In this document: positions 35,522 through 44,941 of the stretch, one piece after another
How positions within the stretch are numbered: the first letter of the stretch is position 1
How the letters are laid out: every line of letters starts with the position of its first letter
NCBI RefSeq assembly: GCF_008180725.1
Contig: NZ_VTEV01000002.1
Coordinates: 466,426 to 530,425, forward strand
Source: Sutcliffiella horikoshii
GTDB lineage: Bacteria > Bacillota > Bacilli > Bacillales > Bacillaceae_I
DNA length: 64,000 nt
Direction of reading: 5' to 3'
Notes under the pieces: generated by a model
What the model saw: only the letters and a program-made list of their open reading frames with translations
What the model was told of the DNA's origin: nothing
The model's database searches: none
Translations under genes and position numbers: made by a program

Positions 35522-36706
35522 ATGCAAAAATTTATAAATATTAATGAACTTGAATTTGATGGGAAAGATAGGTATTTAGTGATAACTACTGCTTATCCAC
35601 ATCCGAGGCAACTTTATAAAAATGGTTTTATCCATAGAAGAGTAAAGGCGTATATGGAAAGGAATCTCAAAGTTGATATTTTTGTGTTACATCCTGCTTA
35701 TACTAAAAGTGAAATGTACTTGTTCGAGGGTGTACAAGTTTTTAGAGGGACTGAAGAGCATTTAAGAAGTTTTTTAGAATTCAAGGCTCATTGTAAAGCG
35801 CTGATACATTTTGCTACACCGAAGATGGTTAATGCGATATTAGAAGTTCGCAAAGAAATGCCAGTAATTACTTGGATACATGGCTACGAAACTGAAGCGT
35901 GGCACCGAAGATGGTTCAATTTTTTAGATAATCCAACAAGTTTAAGAAGAATCCTTGATATGGCTGATAACTACTATATAGAACAATTAAGCTTTATGAA
36001 TTGGTTCTATCAAACAGATGAACTGAATACAACATTTGTTCATATTTCAAAGTGGTTTAAAGAGCATATTGCGGAATGTGACGCAAGAGCAGTTTCTAAA
36101 AGAGCTGCAATTATACCCAATGTTATCGATGAAGAATTGTTCAATTATGTTGAAAAACCGGTAGAACAAAGAATGAATATTCTTTCAATAAGACCCTACG
36201 CTTCCCGGAAATATGCTAATGATTTGTCTGCAGAAGCAGTTTTGGAATTATCGAAAAGACCTTTTTTCAAAAGATTAAACTTTGAATTCTATGGTGAAGG
36301 GCCACTTTTTGATGAAATTACTAATAAGATAAAACAATTTCCGAATGTCAAAATACATAAAGGGTTCTTGTCTCAAAATCAAATTGCTGATGTGCACAAA
36401 AAAAATGGTATTTTCTTATGTCCTACTAGGCTAGACTCACAAGGTGTTTCTATGTGTGAAGCTATGTCAAGCGGCTTAGTTCCTATTTCTACAAATATTA
36501 CTGCTATTCCTGAATTTGTAGAGCATGATTATTCTGGTTTACTTACTAAACCAGAATCGCCTGTTGATATTGCAGACGCTATAGAACGGTTGTACTTTAA
36601 CCCCGATGTATTTACAAGGGTGTCAAAGACTGCTGCTATTTCTATACGTGAAAAATGTTCAAAAGATGTTGTGATTAATAGTGAGTTGGAATTAATTAAA
36701 GCTTAA
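35522..36706 (+). CDS. Glycosyltransferase, family 4 type
   Basis: 394 residues. It has the N-terminal YLVITTAYPHPRQLYKNGFIHRR, VITWIHGYETEAWHRRWF, and a typical GT4 donor lobe FYGEGPLFDEI, HKGFLSQNQIADVHKK and CPTRLDSQGVSMCEAMSSGLVPIST. No membrane segment. Fifteen bases separate stop and next ribosome site. Related proteins occur in wall-polysaccharide loci; the sugar is unknown. Confidence 0.87.
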   Translation: MQKFININELEFDGKDRYLVITTAYPHPRQLYKNGFIHRRVKAYMERNLKVDIFVLHPAYTKSEMYLFEGVQVFRGTEEHLRSFLEFKAHCKALIHFATPKMVNAILEVRKEMPVITWIHGYETEAWHRRWFNFLDNPTSLRRILDMADNYYIEQLSFMNWFYQTDELNTTFVHISKWFKEHIAECDARAVSKRAAIIPNVIDEELFNYVEKPVEQRMNILSIRPYASRKYANDLSAEAVLELSKRPFFKRLNFEFYGEGPLFDEITNKIKQFPNVKIHKGFLSQNQIADVHKKNGIFLCPTRLDSQGVSMCEAMSSGLVPISTNITAIPEFVEHDYSGLLTKPESPVDIADAIERLYFNPDVFTRVSKTAAISIREKCSKDVVINSELELIKA

Positions 36707-36723
36707 GTAAAGGAGGAAGAACG

Positions 36724-36996
36724 ATGAGAGACGGTGAATATTGGAAATGTATGTACGAAGAATTAGAGGTTCAAATGAAGGAAATGATGCACATGTCTTT
36801 AGAAATGGTAGAAAAATATCAAACTCATGGATGGGAAGAGAAGTATAGCGAACTTCAAAAAAAACATGATACTCTACTAAATGAAAATAGAAAACTAAAG
36901 TTATTTGAACATAGGGTGAAAATTACCTTCGTAGGTAAATTAGCACTTAAATATATTCAACTTAAAGCTAAGTTGAAAAATACTATTAAAAAGTGA
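36724..36996 (+). CDS. Small coiled-coil protein with glycosyltransferase-like tail
   Basis: 90 residues: a Met/Glu-rich helix (1-35), a predicted coiled coil (EEKYSELQKKHDTLLNENRKL) and a basic amphipathic end FVGKLALKYIQLKAKLKN. The tail resembles the last 25 residues of the next gene (KFGKLTIKYWKYKKEKQK). AAAGGAGGAAG is 3 to 4 bases before the ATG. It may be a free scaffold or membrane-docking subunit for the glycosyltransferases; this is inference only. Confidence 0.7.
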   Translation: MRDGEYWKCMYEELEVQMKEMMHMSLEMVEKYQTHGWEEKYSELQKKHDTLLNENRKLKLFEHRVKITFVGKLALKYIQLKAKLKNTIKK

Positions 36997-37021
36997 ACTA
37001 GAAAATCAGGATGTGAAAGTA

Positions 37022-38815
37022 ATGCTACCACTAAAAGCAAATAACACTGACAATAAAGTTAAGGTCCTCCTATTTGGTTTCATTGATATGAATGCAATGG
37101 ATGGTTCAGCCGTATTCCTAACTTCTTTATCAAATACACTTGCTAAAGATAAAAATATTCAAGTTGATCTATTATTAGCAAGGCCTATTATTAGGGATTT
37201 TCTTGTTAAACCTCTAGAGCAAATTGAAAATGTAAATGTAATTAATCCTTTTCAGGATGAGGAATTTATTAATTGTGATAATCCTTGGAAAGATAAAGGA
37301 TTCTTAAATTATGAGATCGTTGAAATGCTCATTAGTCACTATTGGAAAAAAAATGATTACGACTGGTTAATTGTTAGAAGTATGGAAACAGTAATAAAAC
37401 TATTAAATCACAAAGAGATCATTAACAAAACACTTGTATATGCTACTGGTTTAACACATATGAATCAAAGTCTTTCAAATAAAGAGTTAGAAGTTATTAA
37501 AAGCATTTATAATCAGAGCGCATATTTTTTATGCCAAACCAATGAAATGAAACAATTTGTTATAAATTTACTTTCTTTAGATGATAAAAGCAATAAAGTT
37601 GAAGTGCTAACACCTATGATTCCAGATATTGTAGAAGAAAATGTTATCAATGAAATAAAAACTAGTAATAAAAATAAATTAGTATATACTGGTAAGTTTG
37701 ACCCGAAGTGGAAGACAATAGAAATAATAACTGCTTTTAAAGAATTGAAAAGAGAGATTAACTCACTTACTTTAGATATAGCTGGAGATAAATTTAATAA
37801 AGATCCAAATAATCCATTCTTTCAAGAGGAATCAATTTATTTAATGAAAGAAACTGAGGGTGTATCTTGGTACGGCGCAGTACCTAGAGAAAAGGCTCAA
37901 GAATTAATTATCGATAGTGATATCGGAATTACCTGGAGAAGTACGGAAATGGATATAAGCTTGGAATTGTCGACCAAGTTATTAGAATACGGTATTCTGA
38001 AAAAAGCAGTTATTATGAATCCTACTGATATGCATAAAGAAATATTTGGGGAGGATTACCCTTTATATGCAGTGACTGAAAAAGACTTTCGTGAAAAAAT
38101 AAAATTAGCATTACTAGATAAAGAAGTTTATAATTTTGCAGCAGACAGAATGTATGAAGTAAGTAAACAATTCGTATTTTCGCAGGCAATAAAAGGACTT
38201 CAACCTTTATTATGGAAAGAAAAAACTAGGCTTCTTATAGAACAAGAACGAAAAGATGGACTTAAAATTTTCGCTAATTCAAAAAGCACTTTAATAAATC
38301 GTATTATAAATAAAAATTTCCAGGATCTCACTTCTAAGTCTAAATTGTATAGCAAGAATATTTATGTAATCGAAAAAATTGAAAATGAAACTATTGATAT
38401 AAAAGAACTTCTAAAGTTATCAAAGGTTGGAATAATAAATAATATAGAAACTTTAGGTTGTTTGCGTTTAATATATTTTTATAAAAATAATACTAACTTT
38501 GAAAAAAATTTAGAAGAAAACCTTAAATTTGTAAATAGGTACTTTGTTTCTCACAAAAGCCAACCGATAAAAAATAGAGCATCATATATGATTACAGATA
38601 GAGATAACAATTCTAACTTACAAACAAAAGAACTTAACCTGAAAATTGCTAAATTAAGCTCTGAAAATGCAAATTTGAAAATCGATCTAAACCATTTAAT
38701 GAAGAAGAATTTGAATTTAGAAAAACGATACAAGGCATTATCAAACTCGAAATTTGGAAAACTAACTATTAAATACTGGAAATATAAAAAGGAAAAGCAA
38801 AAGAACACGAAATGA
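37022..38815 (+). CDS. Glycosyltransferase with C-terminal coiled coil
   Basis: About 597 residues. A GT-B core (about 10-400) shows VKVLLFGFIDMNAMDGSAVF, LVYTGKFDPKWKTIEII, DIGITWRSTEMDISLELSTKLLEYG. The C-terminal third is helical and ends in a coiled coil followed by the tail SNSKFGKLTIKYWKYKK, a pattern seen at the ends of several Gram-positive wall-polymer glycosyltransferases. GTG 37013 is in frame, but ATG 37022 fits the AGGA site better. Substrate unknown; it may also prime or organise the complex. Confidence 0.82.
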   Translation: MLPLKANNTDNKVKVLLFGFIDMNAMDGSAVFLTSLSNTLAKDKNIQVDLLLARPIIRDFLVKPLEQIENVNVINPFQDEEFINCDNPWKDKGFLNYEIVEMLISHYWKKNDYDWLIVRSMETVIKLLNHKEIINKTLVYATGLTHMNQSLSNKELEVIKSIYNQSAYFLCQTNEMKQFVINLLSLDDKSNKVEVLTPMIPDIVEENVINEIKTSNKNKLVYTGKFDPKWKTIEIITAFKELKREINSLTLDIAGDKFNKDPNNPFFQEESIYLMKETEGVSWYGAVPREKAQELIIDSDIGITWRSTEMDISLELSTKLLEYGILKKAVIMNPTDMHKEIFGEDYPLYAVTEKDFREKIKLALLDKEVYNFAADRMYEVSKQFVFSQAIKGLQPLLWKEKTRLLIEQERKDGLKIFANSKSTLINRIINKNFQDLTSKSKLYSKNIYVIEKIENETIDIKELLKLSKVGIINNIETLGCLRLIYFYKNNTNFEKNLEENLKFVNRYFVSHKSQPIKNRASYMITDRDNNSNLQTKELNLKIAKLSSENANLKIDLNHLMKKNLNLEKRYKALSNSKFGKLTIKYWKYKKEKQKNTK

Positions 38816-38868
38816 ATAAAAGTAATTAGTAATTTAATATTTAAATGACTGAAAATGGAGTGTATAAA

Positions 38869-40149
38869 ATGAATATTTGTACAGTTGGTTTAGGATACAT
38901 TGGATTACCTACTTCAATAATGTTTGCTAAGCATGGTGTTAATGTTGTTGGAGTTGATATCAGAGAAGAAGTAGTAGAGAGTTTAAATAATGGTAAAATT
39001 CATTTAGAAGAACCGGGTCTACAAGATGCATTAACGGAAGTAACAGGTTTAGGTAGATTTAAAGCATCTACGAAACCTGATAAAGCAAATGCATATATTA
39101 TAGCAGTACCAACACCTAATAATGATGATGATTATAAATCATGTGATTTAAGTTATGTTTTAAGTGCAGTAAATTCTATATTACCATATGTAGAAAAAGG
39201 TAATGTTATAATTGTAGAATCAACAATTGCACCGAGAAGTATGGATGATTTTGTTAAACCTCTAGTTGAGGAAGTTGGTTTTGTTGTTGGTAAGGATATA
39301 TATTTAGTTCACTGCCCAGAAAGGGTTCTTCCGGGACAAATACTCCATGAGTTAATATATAATAACAGGATTGTAGGAGGAATTACTCCTCAATGCACTG
39401 CAGCAGGAGCGGAAATTTACAGTACTTTCGTTAAAGGTGAAATCATTAAAACAGATGCGAAAACTGCAGAAATGTCTAAATTAATGGAAAATACCTTTAG
39501 AGATGTAAATATTGCATTAGCCAACGAAATGACTAAAGTATGTAACGAGTTAGATATCAATGCTTTAGAAGTAATAAATATGGCCAATAAACACCCAAGA
39601 GTTAATTTGCATACACCAGGACCTGGAGTAGGAGGCCATTGTTTAGCTGTTGATCCTTATTTCATTGTTGCAAAAGCGCCTGAAACTGCTAGATTAATAA
39701 ATATGGCTAGAGAAATTAATACTTCTATGCCTAATTATGTTTTAGAAAACGTAGATAACATTATGCAAAAGTGTAAAGGTAAAGTCATTACTGTATTTGG
39801 ATTAACCTATAAAGGTAATGTAGATGATATTCGTGAAAGTCCTGCTATGGAAATTTATGAAAGTCTAATTGAGCAAAATAAATATATAGTCCGTGCATAT
39901 GATCCACATGTAACTAATTCATTTGTAATAAATAACTTGGAAAAATCAGTTGATAATTCTGATTTAATTCTTATCTTGACTGACCATTCTGAGTTTAAAG
40001 AACTGGACTTTGAAAAATTGAATTCTATGAATACTAAACAGATATTTGATACTAAAAATATTGTTATTAACTCGCCTAATGAGTTTAATTATGTTAACTT
40101 TGGTAATTTATCATCATACATTAACAAGAAAGATGCAATTTTGGTATGA
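38869..40149 (+). CDS. wecC: UDP-N-acetyl-D-mannosamine dehydrogenase
   Basis: About 426 residues. It oxidises UDP-ManNAc to UDP-ManNAcA with NAD. The N-terminal Rossmann motif is GLGYIGLPTSIMFAKHG; the middle has NTFRDVNIALANE; catalytic Cys is in GPGVGGHCLAVDPY; the C-terminal domain has VFGLTYKGNVDDIRESPAME. Together with the 2-epimerase it provides an acidic sugar. ATG 38845 is in frame upstream, but GGAG lies 8 bases before ATG 38869, which also gives the standard start MNICTVGLGYIG. The stop overlaps the exporter permease start. Confidence 0.94.
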   Translation: MNICTVGLGYIGLPTSIMFAKHGVNVVGVDIREEVVESLNNGKIHLEEPGLQDALTEVTGLGRFKASTKPDKANAYIIAVPTPNNDDDYKSCDLSYVLSAVNSILPYVEKGNVIIVESTIAPRSMDDFVKPLVEEVGFVVGKDIYLVHCPERVLPGQILHELIYNNRIVGGITPQCTAAGAEIYSTFVKGEIIKTDAKTAEMSKLMENTFRDVNIALANEMTKVCNELDINALEVINMANKHPRVNLHTPGPGVGGHCLAVDPYFIVAKAPETARLINMAREINTSMPNYVLENVDNIMQKCKGKVITVFGLTYKGNVDDIRESPAMEIYESLIEQNKYIVRAYDPHVTNSFVINNLEKSVDNSDLILILTDHSEFKELDFEKLNSMNTKQIFDTKNIVINSPNEFNYVNFGNLSSYINKKDAILV

Positions 40150-40949
40150 ATTTTGCTTTACAAGTTATTAAAGAACAATTTTCTAATAGACACCTAATAC
40201 TTAGGCTTGCAAGCTACGATATTAAAAGCAATTATCAAATGCATTACTTGGGTTTACTGTGGCAGTTTTTAAATCCTATTTCCCAAGTCTTTGTATATTG
40301 GCTTGTTTTTGGTATCGGTATTAGGGGGGGAGATCCGATAGGTGATGTTCCATTCTTTATATGGCTTGTTATAGGATTAATACCTTGGTTTTTTATTGCT
40401 CCAACAATTGTTCAAGGTTCTAATAGTGTCTATGCCAAAGTAAATATGGTATCTAAAATGAAATTTCCTGTTAGTGTGTTGCCAACAATAACTATTTTTA
40501 AAAACTCATTTAGTTTTTTTATCATGTTATTTGTTTTAATACTGATTTTATTAATGAATAAGCTTAATCCAGGCATTTTTCTAATTCAATTACCCTATTA
40601 CCTATTTTCTATGTATGCATTTTTATTTTCAGTTACCTTGTTGTTTTCTACAATCTCGACAGTGATAAGAGATTTTCAAGTGGCTTTACAATCAGTTATG
40701 AGAATGCTATTTTTCTTATCTCCAATATTATGGGACTTAGCAGATATGTCTCATTTGTTGCAAGCTCTTTTTAAACTAAATCCTTTCACATATCTAATTT
40801 TAGGTTTTAGAAATACATTTATAGGGAATCAATGGTTTTTTTATGATTTAACATATACCATCTATTTTTGGTCTATAACAATATTCATATTGTTTTTAGG
40901 TGCTTTTTTACACATGAAATTAAGAAGAAAGTTTGTCGATTATCTTTAA
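40146..40949 (+). CDS. tagG: Polysaccharide/teichoic acid ABC exporter, permease
   Basis: 267 residues, ABC-2 membrane family with six hydrophobic segments. The start LRLASYDIKSNYQMHYLGLLWQFLNP is typical of TagG/Wzm proteins. It forms the channel that moves lipid-linked polymer across the membrane with the ATPase encoded next. The gene order (permease then ATPase) is as in tagGH. Confidence 0.93.
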   Translation: MNFALQVIKEQFSNRHLILRLASYDIKSNYQMHYLGLLWQFLNPISQVFVYWLVFGIGIRGGDPIGDVPFFIWLVIGLIPWFFIAPTIVQGSNSVYAKVNMVSKMKFPVSVLPTITIFKNSFSFFIMLFVLILILLMNKLNPGIFLIQLPYYLFSMYAFLFSVTLLFSTISTVIRDFQVALQSVMRMLFFLSPILWDLADMSHLLQALFKLNPFTYLILGFRNTFIGNQWFFYDLTYTIYFWSITIFILFLGAFLHMKLRRKFVDYL

Positions 40950-40967
40950 AATGGAGACTATATATTT

Positions 40968-42599
40968 ATGTTGAAAAGAAAAGTCAGTTTTAATAGAGTA
41001 TCAAAAAGCTTTAGTTTATACAGTAAACAATCAGACAAACTTATAGAACTTATAAAAATGAAGAAATCTAAAGAAAAGAATTTTTATGCACTAAACCAAG
41101 TTTCTTTTGAAGTGTTTGAAGGAGAGACGATAGGTGTCGTAGGCGTAAATGGTTCAGGAAAATCGACGCTTTCTAATCTGTTAGCAGGAGTTGTGCCCCA
41201 ATCTTCTGGTTCAATTGATATTAATGGGGATACTTCATTAATAGCTATCTCTGTAGGTTTAAATAATCAACTTTCTGGTTTAGAAAATATTGAATTAAAA
41301 TGTCTTATGCATGGGTTAAACAAGGAAAGTATTGAGAAATTAACTCCTCGGATAATTGAATTTGCGGATATAGGGCATTTTATTAACCAACCAGTTAAAA
41401 ATTATTCTAGTGGGATGAAATCTAGACTAGGATTTGCAATCTCTGTTTTTACCGAACCTGACGTTCTGATAATAGATGAAGCTTTATCAGTTGGGGATGA
41501 AACATTTTACCAGAAGTGTATTAATAAAATTAATGAGTTCAAGTCTCAAGGAAAGACTATATTCTTCATTAGTCATTCAATAAGTCAAATAAGAACAATC
41601 TCAGACAGAGTAATGTGGTTACATTTTGGAAAAATAAAGGAATTTGGAGATACAAATACAGTTCTGGGGAAATATTCAGAGTTTATAAAATGGTTTAATA
41701 GCTTAAACGACGAAGAAAAAAGAAACTATAAAAATGATAATCTAGGCAATCAAATTAATGAGAGATCATACAGTGATGGGTATGAACCTCAAGTTGGACC
41801 GAATTTGAAGAAGTGGAAACTGTTTTTACAAACATGTATTCTTCTCCTATCAATACTAATAAGTGGGTTTTTATTGTTTATTGAATCTCCCTCTGCGTTG
41901 TTATTAACCCAATTTAAAAATCTAAATATGTTTAAAGAAGAGGAAATCGATGATTCTAATAACACTAGTATCCTGAATAGTGTAGGAAGTTCACCTTCGT
42001 TTGAAACAATAAATAAGCAAGCTAAGATATCTTTAGAACAAGCGACAATATACTATGATGAAAATTTAGAGTATAAACTAGATAATTTGAATTTTGCGAC
42101 CTTAATATTTATTGAAGAGAAGTTCGGAGATATTTACAAAATAAAGTATGGTGAATTATCTGGTTATATTGAAAGTGATAATGTTACTTTAATTGAGGAA
42201 ATCCAGAATAACAGAGAGTTATCTGTTAATGATTTTCATGTATTATTCCCAACCCAATTTAAAGAGGCGTATGAATATTACTTATCTTTCATAGGTAGTG
42301 AATATCAAGAAGTAAATAGACTGCTTACAGGTGCTAACGAGGAAATAAATAATCAAGGAAGAACAGAGCTGTACTATGAATTCGAAAACTTTTCTTATGA
42401 ATTTAATCAAAATAACTTTGTAGATTCTGTAAAAATTTTCAATGTTAATATGACAGATGAAGCATTAAATAATTTAATCAAATATGCAACCTTTCAATCA
42501 AAAGATAAAAATTTATTTTATTTCGAGATAATTGACTTCAATCTTATTTTAGACGCTAAGAAGAATACTATAGTGCTCCTAAATATTAAAGGGGTGTAA
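40968..42599 (+). CDS. tagH: Polysaccharide/teichoic acid ABC exporter, ATPase with extracellular domain
   Basis: 543 residues. The ATPase (about 1-240) has Walker A GVVGVNGSGKST, signature YSSGMKSRLGF and Walker B VLIIDEALSVGDE. A linker leads to one membrane segment (about 286-308) and an outer domain of 230 residues, the first part of which (KISLEQATIYYDENL to SGYIESDNV) looks like a bacterial SH3 unit. B. subtilis TagH has the same plan. The outer part may contact the wall or hand over the polymer. No start-site conflict. Confidence 0.93.
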   Translation: MLKRKVSFNRVSKSFSLYSKQSDKLIELIKMKKSKEKNFYALNQVSFEVFEGETIGVVGVNGSGKSTLSNLLAGVVPQSSGSIDINGDTSLIAISVGLNNQLSGLENIELKCLMHGLNKESIEKLTPRIIEFADIGHFINQPVKNYSSGMKSRLGFAISVFTEPDVLIIDEALSVGDETFYQKCINKINEFKSQGKTIFFISHSISQIRTISDRVMWLHFGKIKEFGDTNTVLGKYSEFIKWFNSLNDEEKRNYKNDNLGNQINERSYSDGYEPQVGPNLKKWKLFLQTCILLLSILISGFLLFIESPSALLLTQFKNLNMFKEEEIDDSNNTSILNSVGSSPSFETINKQAKISLEQATIYYDENLEYKLDNLNFATLIFIEEKFGDIYKIKYGELSGYIESDNVTLIEEIQNNRELSVNDFHVLFPTQFKEAYEYYLSFIGSEYQEVNRLLTGANEEINNQGRTELYYEFENFSYEFNQNNFVDSVKIFNVNMTDEALNNLIKYATFQSKDKNLFYFEIIDFNLILDAKKNTIVLLNIKGV

Positions 42600-42628
42600 A
42601 TAACTCTGAAAAATTATAATAAACTAGT

Positions 42629-42672
42629 AGAAAGCCGGGTCAACGAAGTTAACTCGGCTTTCTATTTTTATT
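42629..42672 (+). terminator. Terminator of the glycosyltransferase-exporter operon
   Basis: AGAAAGCCG pairs with CGGCTTTCT, with inner GTCAAC/GTTAAC pairing and GAA loop; TATTTTTA follows. Confidence 0.9.
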
Positions 42673-42697
42673 TAATCTTATTTTGCTTAATGCAAAA

Positions 42698-43447
42698 TTA
42701 TATTATTTCATTCTTTACTCTTTGTACCTCTGCTAATCTATCAATAATAAATTGGATATTCAATGCACCAACATCTTCCAATAAAAAAAACTCTTCCAAC
42801 TCCTCAATCTGCTTCAAAGATAACTTACTTCCCAAATCATTTATAGGTTGTTTTGAATAGGAACTTGATGATTCGGAAGTATACTTGTTTTCTATAAGGA
42901 TCGTAATAATATTTGTGAAAATGTATGTATCTAGCGTTGAGTAGGCCGTTTGATTTTCTTCAAAGATTGCAAGTAAAGCCTCCTTCGATACAGGTACTGC
43001 TGCAACCTCATCCTCAATCTCTTCTGTCTCGTCATCTTCTAAATTTTCTTCAGGTTCAGGATCTGAAGGTGGAACAGGCTGGGGGACTGGTTCTGGTTTA
43101 GGTTCTGGTTTAGGCTCTGGCTTAGGCTCTGGTTTAGGTTCTGGTTTAGGCTCTGGCTTAGGTTCTGGCTTAGGTTCTGGTTTAGGCTCTGGCTTAGGTT
43201 CTGGCTTAGGCTCTGGTTTAGGTTCTGGTTCAGGTTCGGGTACTGGTTCTGGCTCAGGTTCGGGTATTGGCTCTGGTTCAGGTTCTGGTATAGGGTTGAT
43301 TATTGGACTAGTATTATATGGAAAGTACTGTTCCACTTCTTTAATAGTGTCCTTGTTCTCCAATTCGGCAAATGAAATGGTGCCCGAACCTAATAAGGTA
43401 ATGGAAAAGGTAAGTGAGTATATTAAAGGAACTCGAAGTTTCAACAT
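42698..43447 (-). CDS. Secreted Pro-rich KPEP-repeat protein
   Basis: 249 residues. A signal peptide (1-27, ending SFAELEN) precedes a stretch of PEP repeats (about 50-130): first PxPEPEP units, then about 16 KPEP units, then an acidic linker. The C-terminal part (about 155-249) is a helical domain of unknown type with [13 protein letters not shown] and [13 protein letters not shown]. There is no sorting motif or CWB2 unit, so it may stay in the wall by charge or span it as a stiff rod. It is divergent from the SGNH gene. Confidence 0.78.
   Translation of the reverse strand: MLKLRVPLIYSLTFSITLLGSGTISFAELENKDTIKEVEQYFPYNTSPIINPIPEPEPEPIPEPEPEPVPEPEPEPKPEPKPEPKPEPKPEPKPEPKPEPKPEPKPEPKPEPKPEPKPEPVPQPVPPSDPEPEENLEDDETEEIEDEVAAVPVSKEALLAIFEENQTAYSTLDTYIFTNIITILIENKYTSESSSSYSKQPINDLGSKLSLKQIEELEEFFLLEDVGALNIQFIIDRLAEVQRVKNEII
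43075..43305 (-). repeat. 12-bp coding tandem repeat
   Basis: Units GGTTCTGGTTTA and GGCTCTGGCTTA (plus strand) alternate in frame inside the KPEP protein gene. Synonymous T/C differences between units suggest a repeat old enough to have diverged but prone to length change. Confidence 0.85.
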
Positions 43448-43586
43448 TTTCTCCTCCTAATTAATTTAAACAAAGTCTTATATAGCTCTAATTTTATCAT
43501 AATTTGTAAAAATTAACTTGTAAATCTATTAGTTTAAAAAGTTTATGTATATAATGGATATAGATTCTTTTTGGGAGTGTAACTAT

Positions 43587-44354
43587 ATGAAAAAGATTTT
43601 AATTATACTTTTTAGTATACTGGCAATGTCTTTGATTTTTTTAGGAAAGATGCAGTATGATAATAAAATTGCTCAGGCTGGTAAAGCTGTGCAACAAGAT
43701 CAAACTAGTGACTCTACAGATGGTAGTCTAATAGCATTAACTGAAAATATGAGTGGTGATTTACAAGCTAAAGTGAAATCAATGATGGAGTCAGAAGTTC
43801 CAATAAAAGTTCTTATTGTTGGATCTGGGGCAATTATGAATGGTGATGCTAACAACTTGCCATGGCCGTTACTTGTCAAAAATGCATTGGAAGATAACTA
43901 CGGAAATGATGTTTTTGAGATAGATGTTTTGAATTTTGAAAATATCACTACCAATCATTTAATTGAAATAAAGGGTCATGAGCAGATTGCTGCTAAACAA
44001 GCAGACGTATTAATCATTGAGCCATTGCTTTTAAATGATGATGGATTTGTTAAAATAGAGCATACATTACAGAATCTAAAAACGATTATCGACTCTGTAC
44101 TACAGGTGAATCCTGAGACACATGTAATGTTACAACCTCCGAATCCTATATTTGAGCCAGTTGCTTACTTGGAACAAGTAGAAGCATTAGAAGAGTATGC
44201 ATTAAAAAATGAAATAGAGTATCTTAACCATTGGCCGGATTGGCCGGACACATCTTCTGAGGATATTAAAGAGGTTATTAAAGGATCCTTTCCTAACGCC
44301 AAAGGGCAGGAAATTTGGGCGAACTATTTTATTAACTACTTTATTGCTAAATAA
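43587..44354 (+). CDS. SGNH/GDSL hydrolase-like protein, active site degenerate
   Basis: About 255 residues: an N-terminal hydrophobic anchor (MKKILIILFSILAMSLIF), then an SGNH-like fold. The block I region reads VLIVGSGAIMNG, without the usual GDS. The last block is FPNAKGQEIWA, where the family has HPNAKGH, so the catalytic His also seems lost. GGGAGTG is 7 bases before ATG 43587; an in-frame ATG at 43545 would add 14 residues before the anchor. It may be a binding protein rather than an acetylesterase. Confidence 0.7.
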   Translation: MKKILIILFSILAMSLIFLGKMQYDNKIAQAGKAVQQDQTSDSTDGSLIALTENMSGDLQAKVKSMMESEVPIKVLIVGSGAIMNGDANNLPWPLLVKNALEDNYGNDVFEIDVLNFENITTNHLIEIKGHEQIAAKQADVLIIEPLLLNDDGFVKIEHTLQNLKTIIDSVLQVNPETHVMLQPPNPIFEPVAYLEQVEALEEYALKNEIEYLNHWPDWPDTSSEDIKEVIKGSFPNAKGQEIWANYFINYFIAK

Positions 44355-44377
44355 CTATCATTACACTTCAATGGTAG
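44355..44377 (+). terminator. Weak hairpin after the SGNH gene
   Basis: CTATCATT pairs with AATGGTAG (one wobble) directly after the stop; only a broken T run follows. Confidence 0.4.
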
Positions 44378-44502
44378 ATATTTGTAGAAATTTGTTGTTT
44401 CATTAGAGAAAATATCCTTATTTCCCCGACTTGTTTTGATAATATTCTTAATGGGGTATCTATATAATAAGAGTAAATATAGATAGAGGGGTGTAGTATT
44501 TA

Positions 44503-44787
44503 ATGATACAGCTTGAATTAAAAGTCAGAGATGTATACGCACTTAAAGAATCCTTAAAGGTAGCACATGAAGTAACATACAGCGATTTAAGTTTCTTTCA
44601 AAATGAATCTATTAGATACTTCACTAAGAATATATCGTCCGACAATTGTAGGATGCAACTTTCTCCCGGTCTTAAAGAAGACCTAATAATATGCCTGAAT
44701 ATATTTAAAACAAGTAGAACATGGCATTGGTTAAAGGAAGATTTTAAAAACTCAGTTGAAGATTTTCTATATATATTAAATAAGTAA
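44503..44787 (+). CDS. Hypothetical protein, 94 aa
   Basis: Soluble, mixed alpha/beta, starting MIQLELKVRDVYALKES, with FFQNESIRYFTKNISSDNC and a helical end WHWLKEDFKNSVEDFLYIL. The family is not recognised. AGAGGGGTG lies 9 bases before the ATG, and its own terminator follows. Confidence 0.7.
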   Translation: MIQLELKVRDVYALKESLKVAHEVTYSDLSFFQNESIRYFTKNISSDNCRMQLSPGLKEDLIICLNIFKTSRTWHWLKEDFKNSVEDFLYILNK

Positions 44788-44816
44788 ATTTAATACTTAC
44801 TTAATACTTAATAGCT

Positions 44817-44850
44817 AAAGCAAACTCCACTAATAGGTGTTTGCTTTTTT
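44817..44850 (+). terminator. Terminator of the 94-aa gene
   Basis: AAAGCAAAC-CC pairs with GG-GTTTGCTTT, followed by TTT. Confidence 0.88.
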
Positions 44851-44941
44851 GCATTCTCTCCTCCTTTTTTGGAAAAATATAGTGTGATATAGGTTGATAC
44901 TTGATAGAATGATATTAGTAACTAAAAGGGGGACAATTTTT

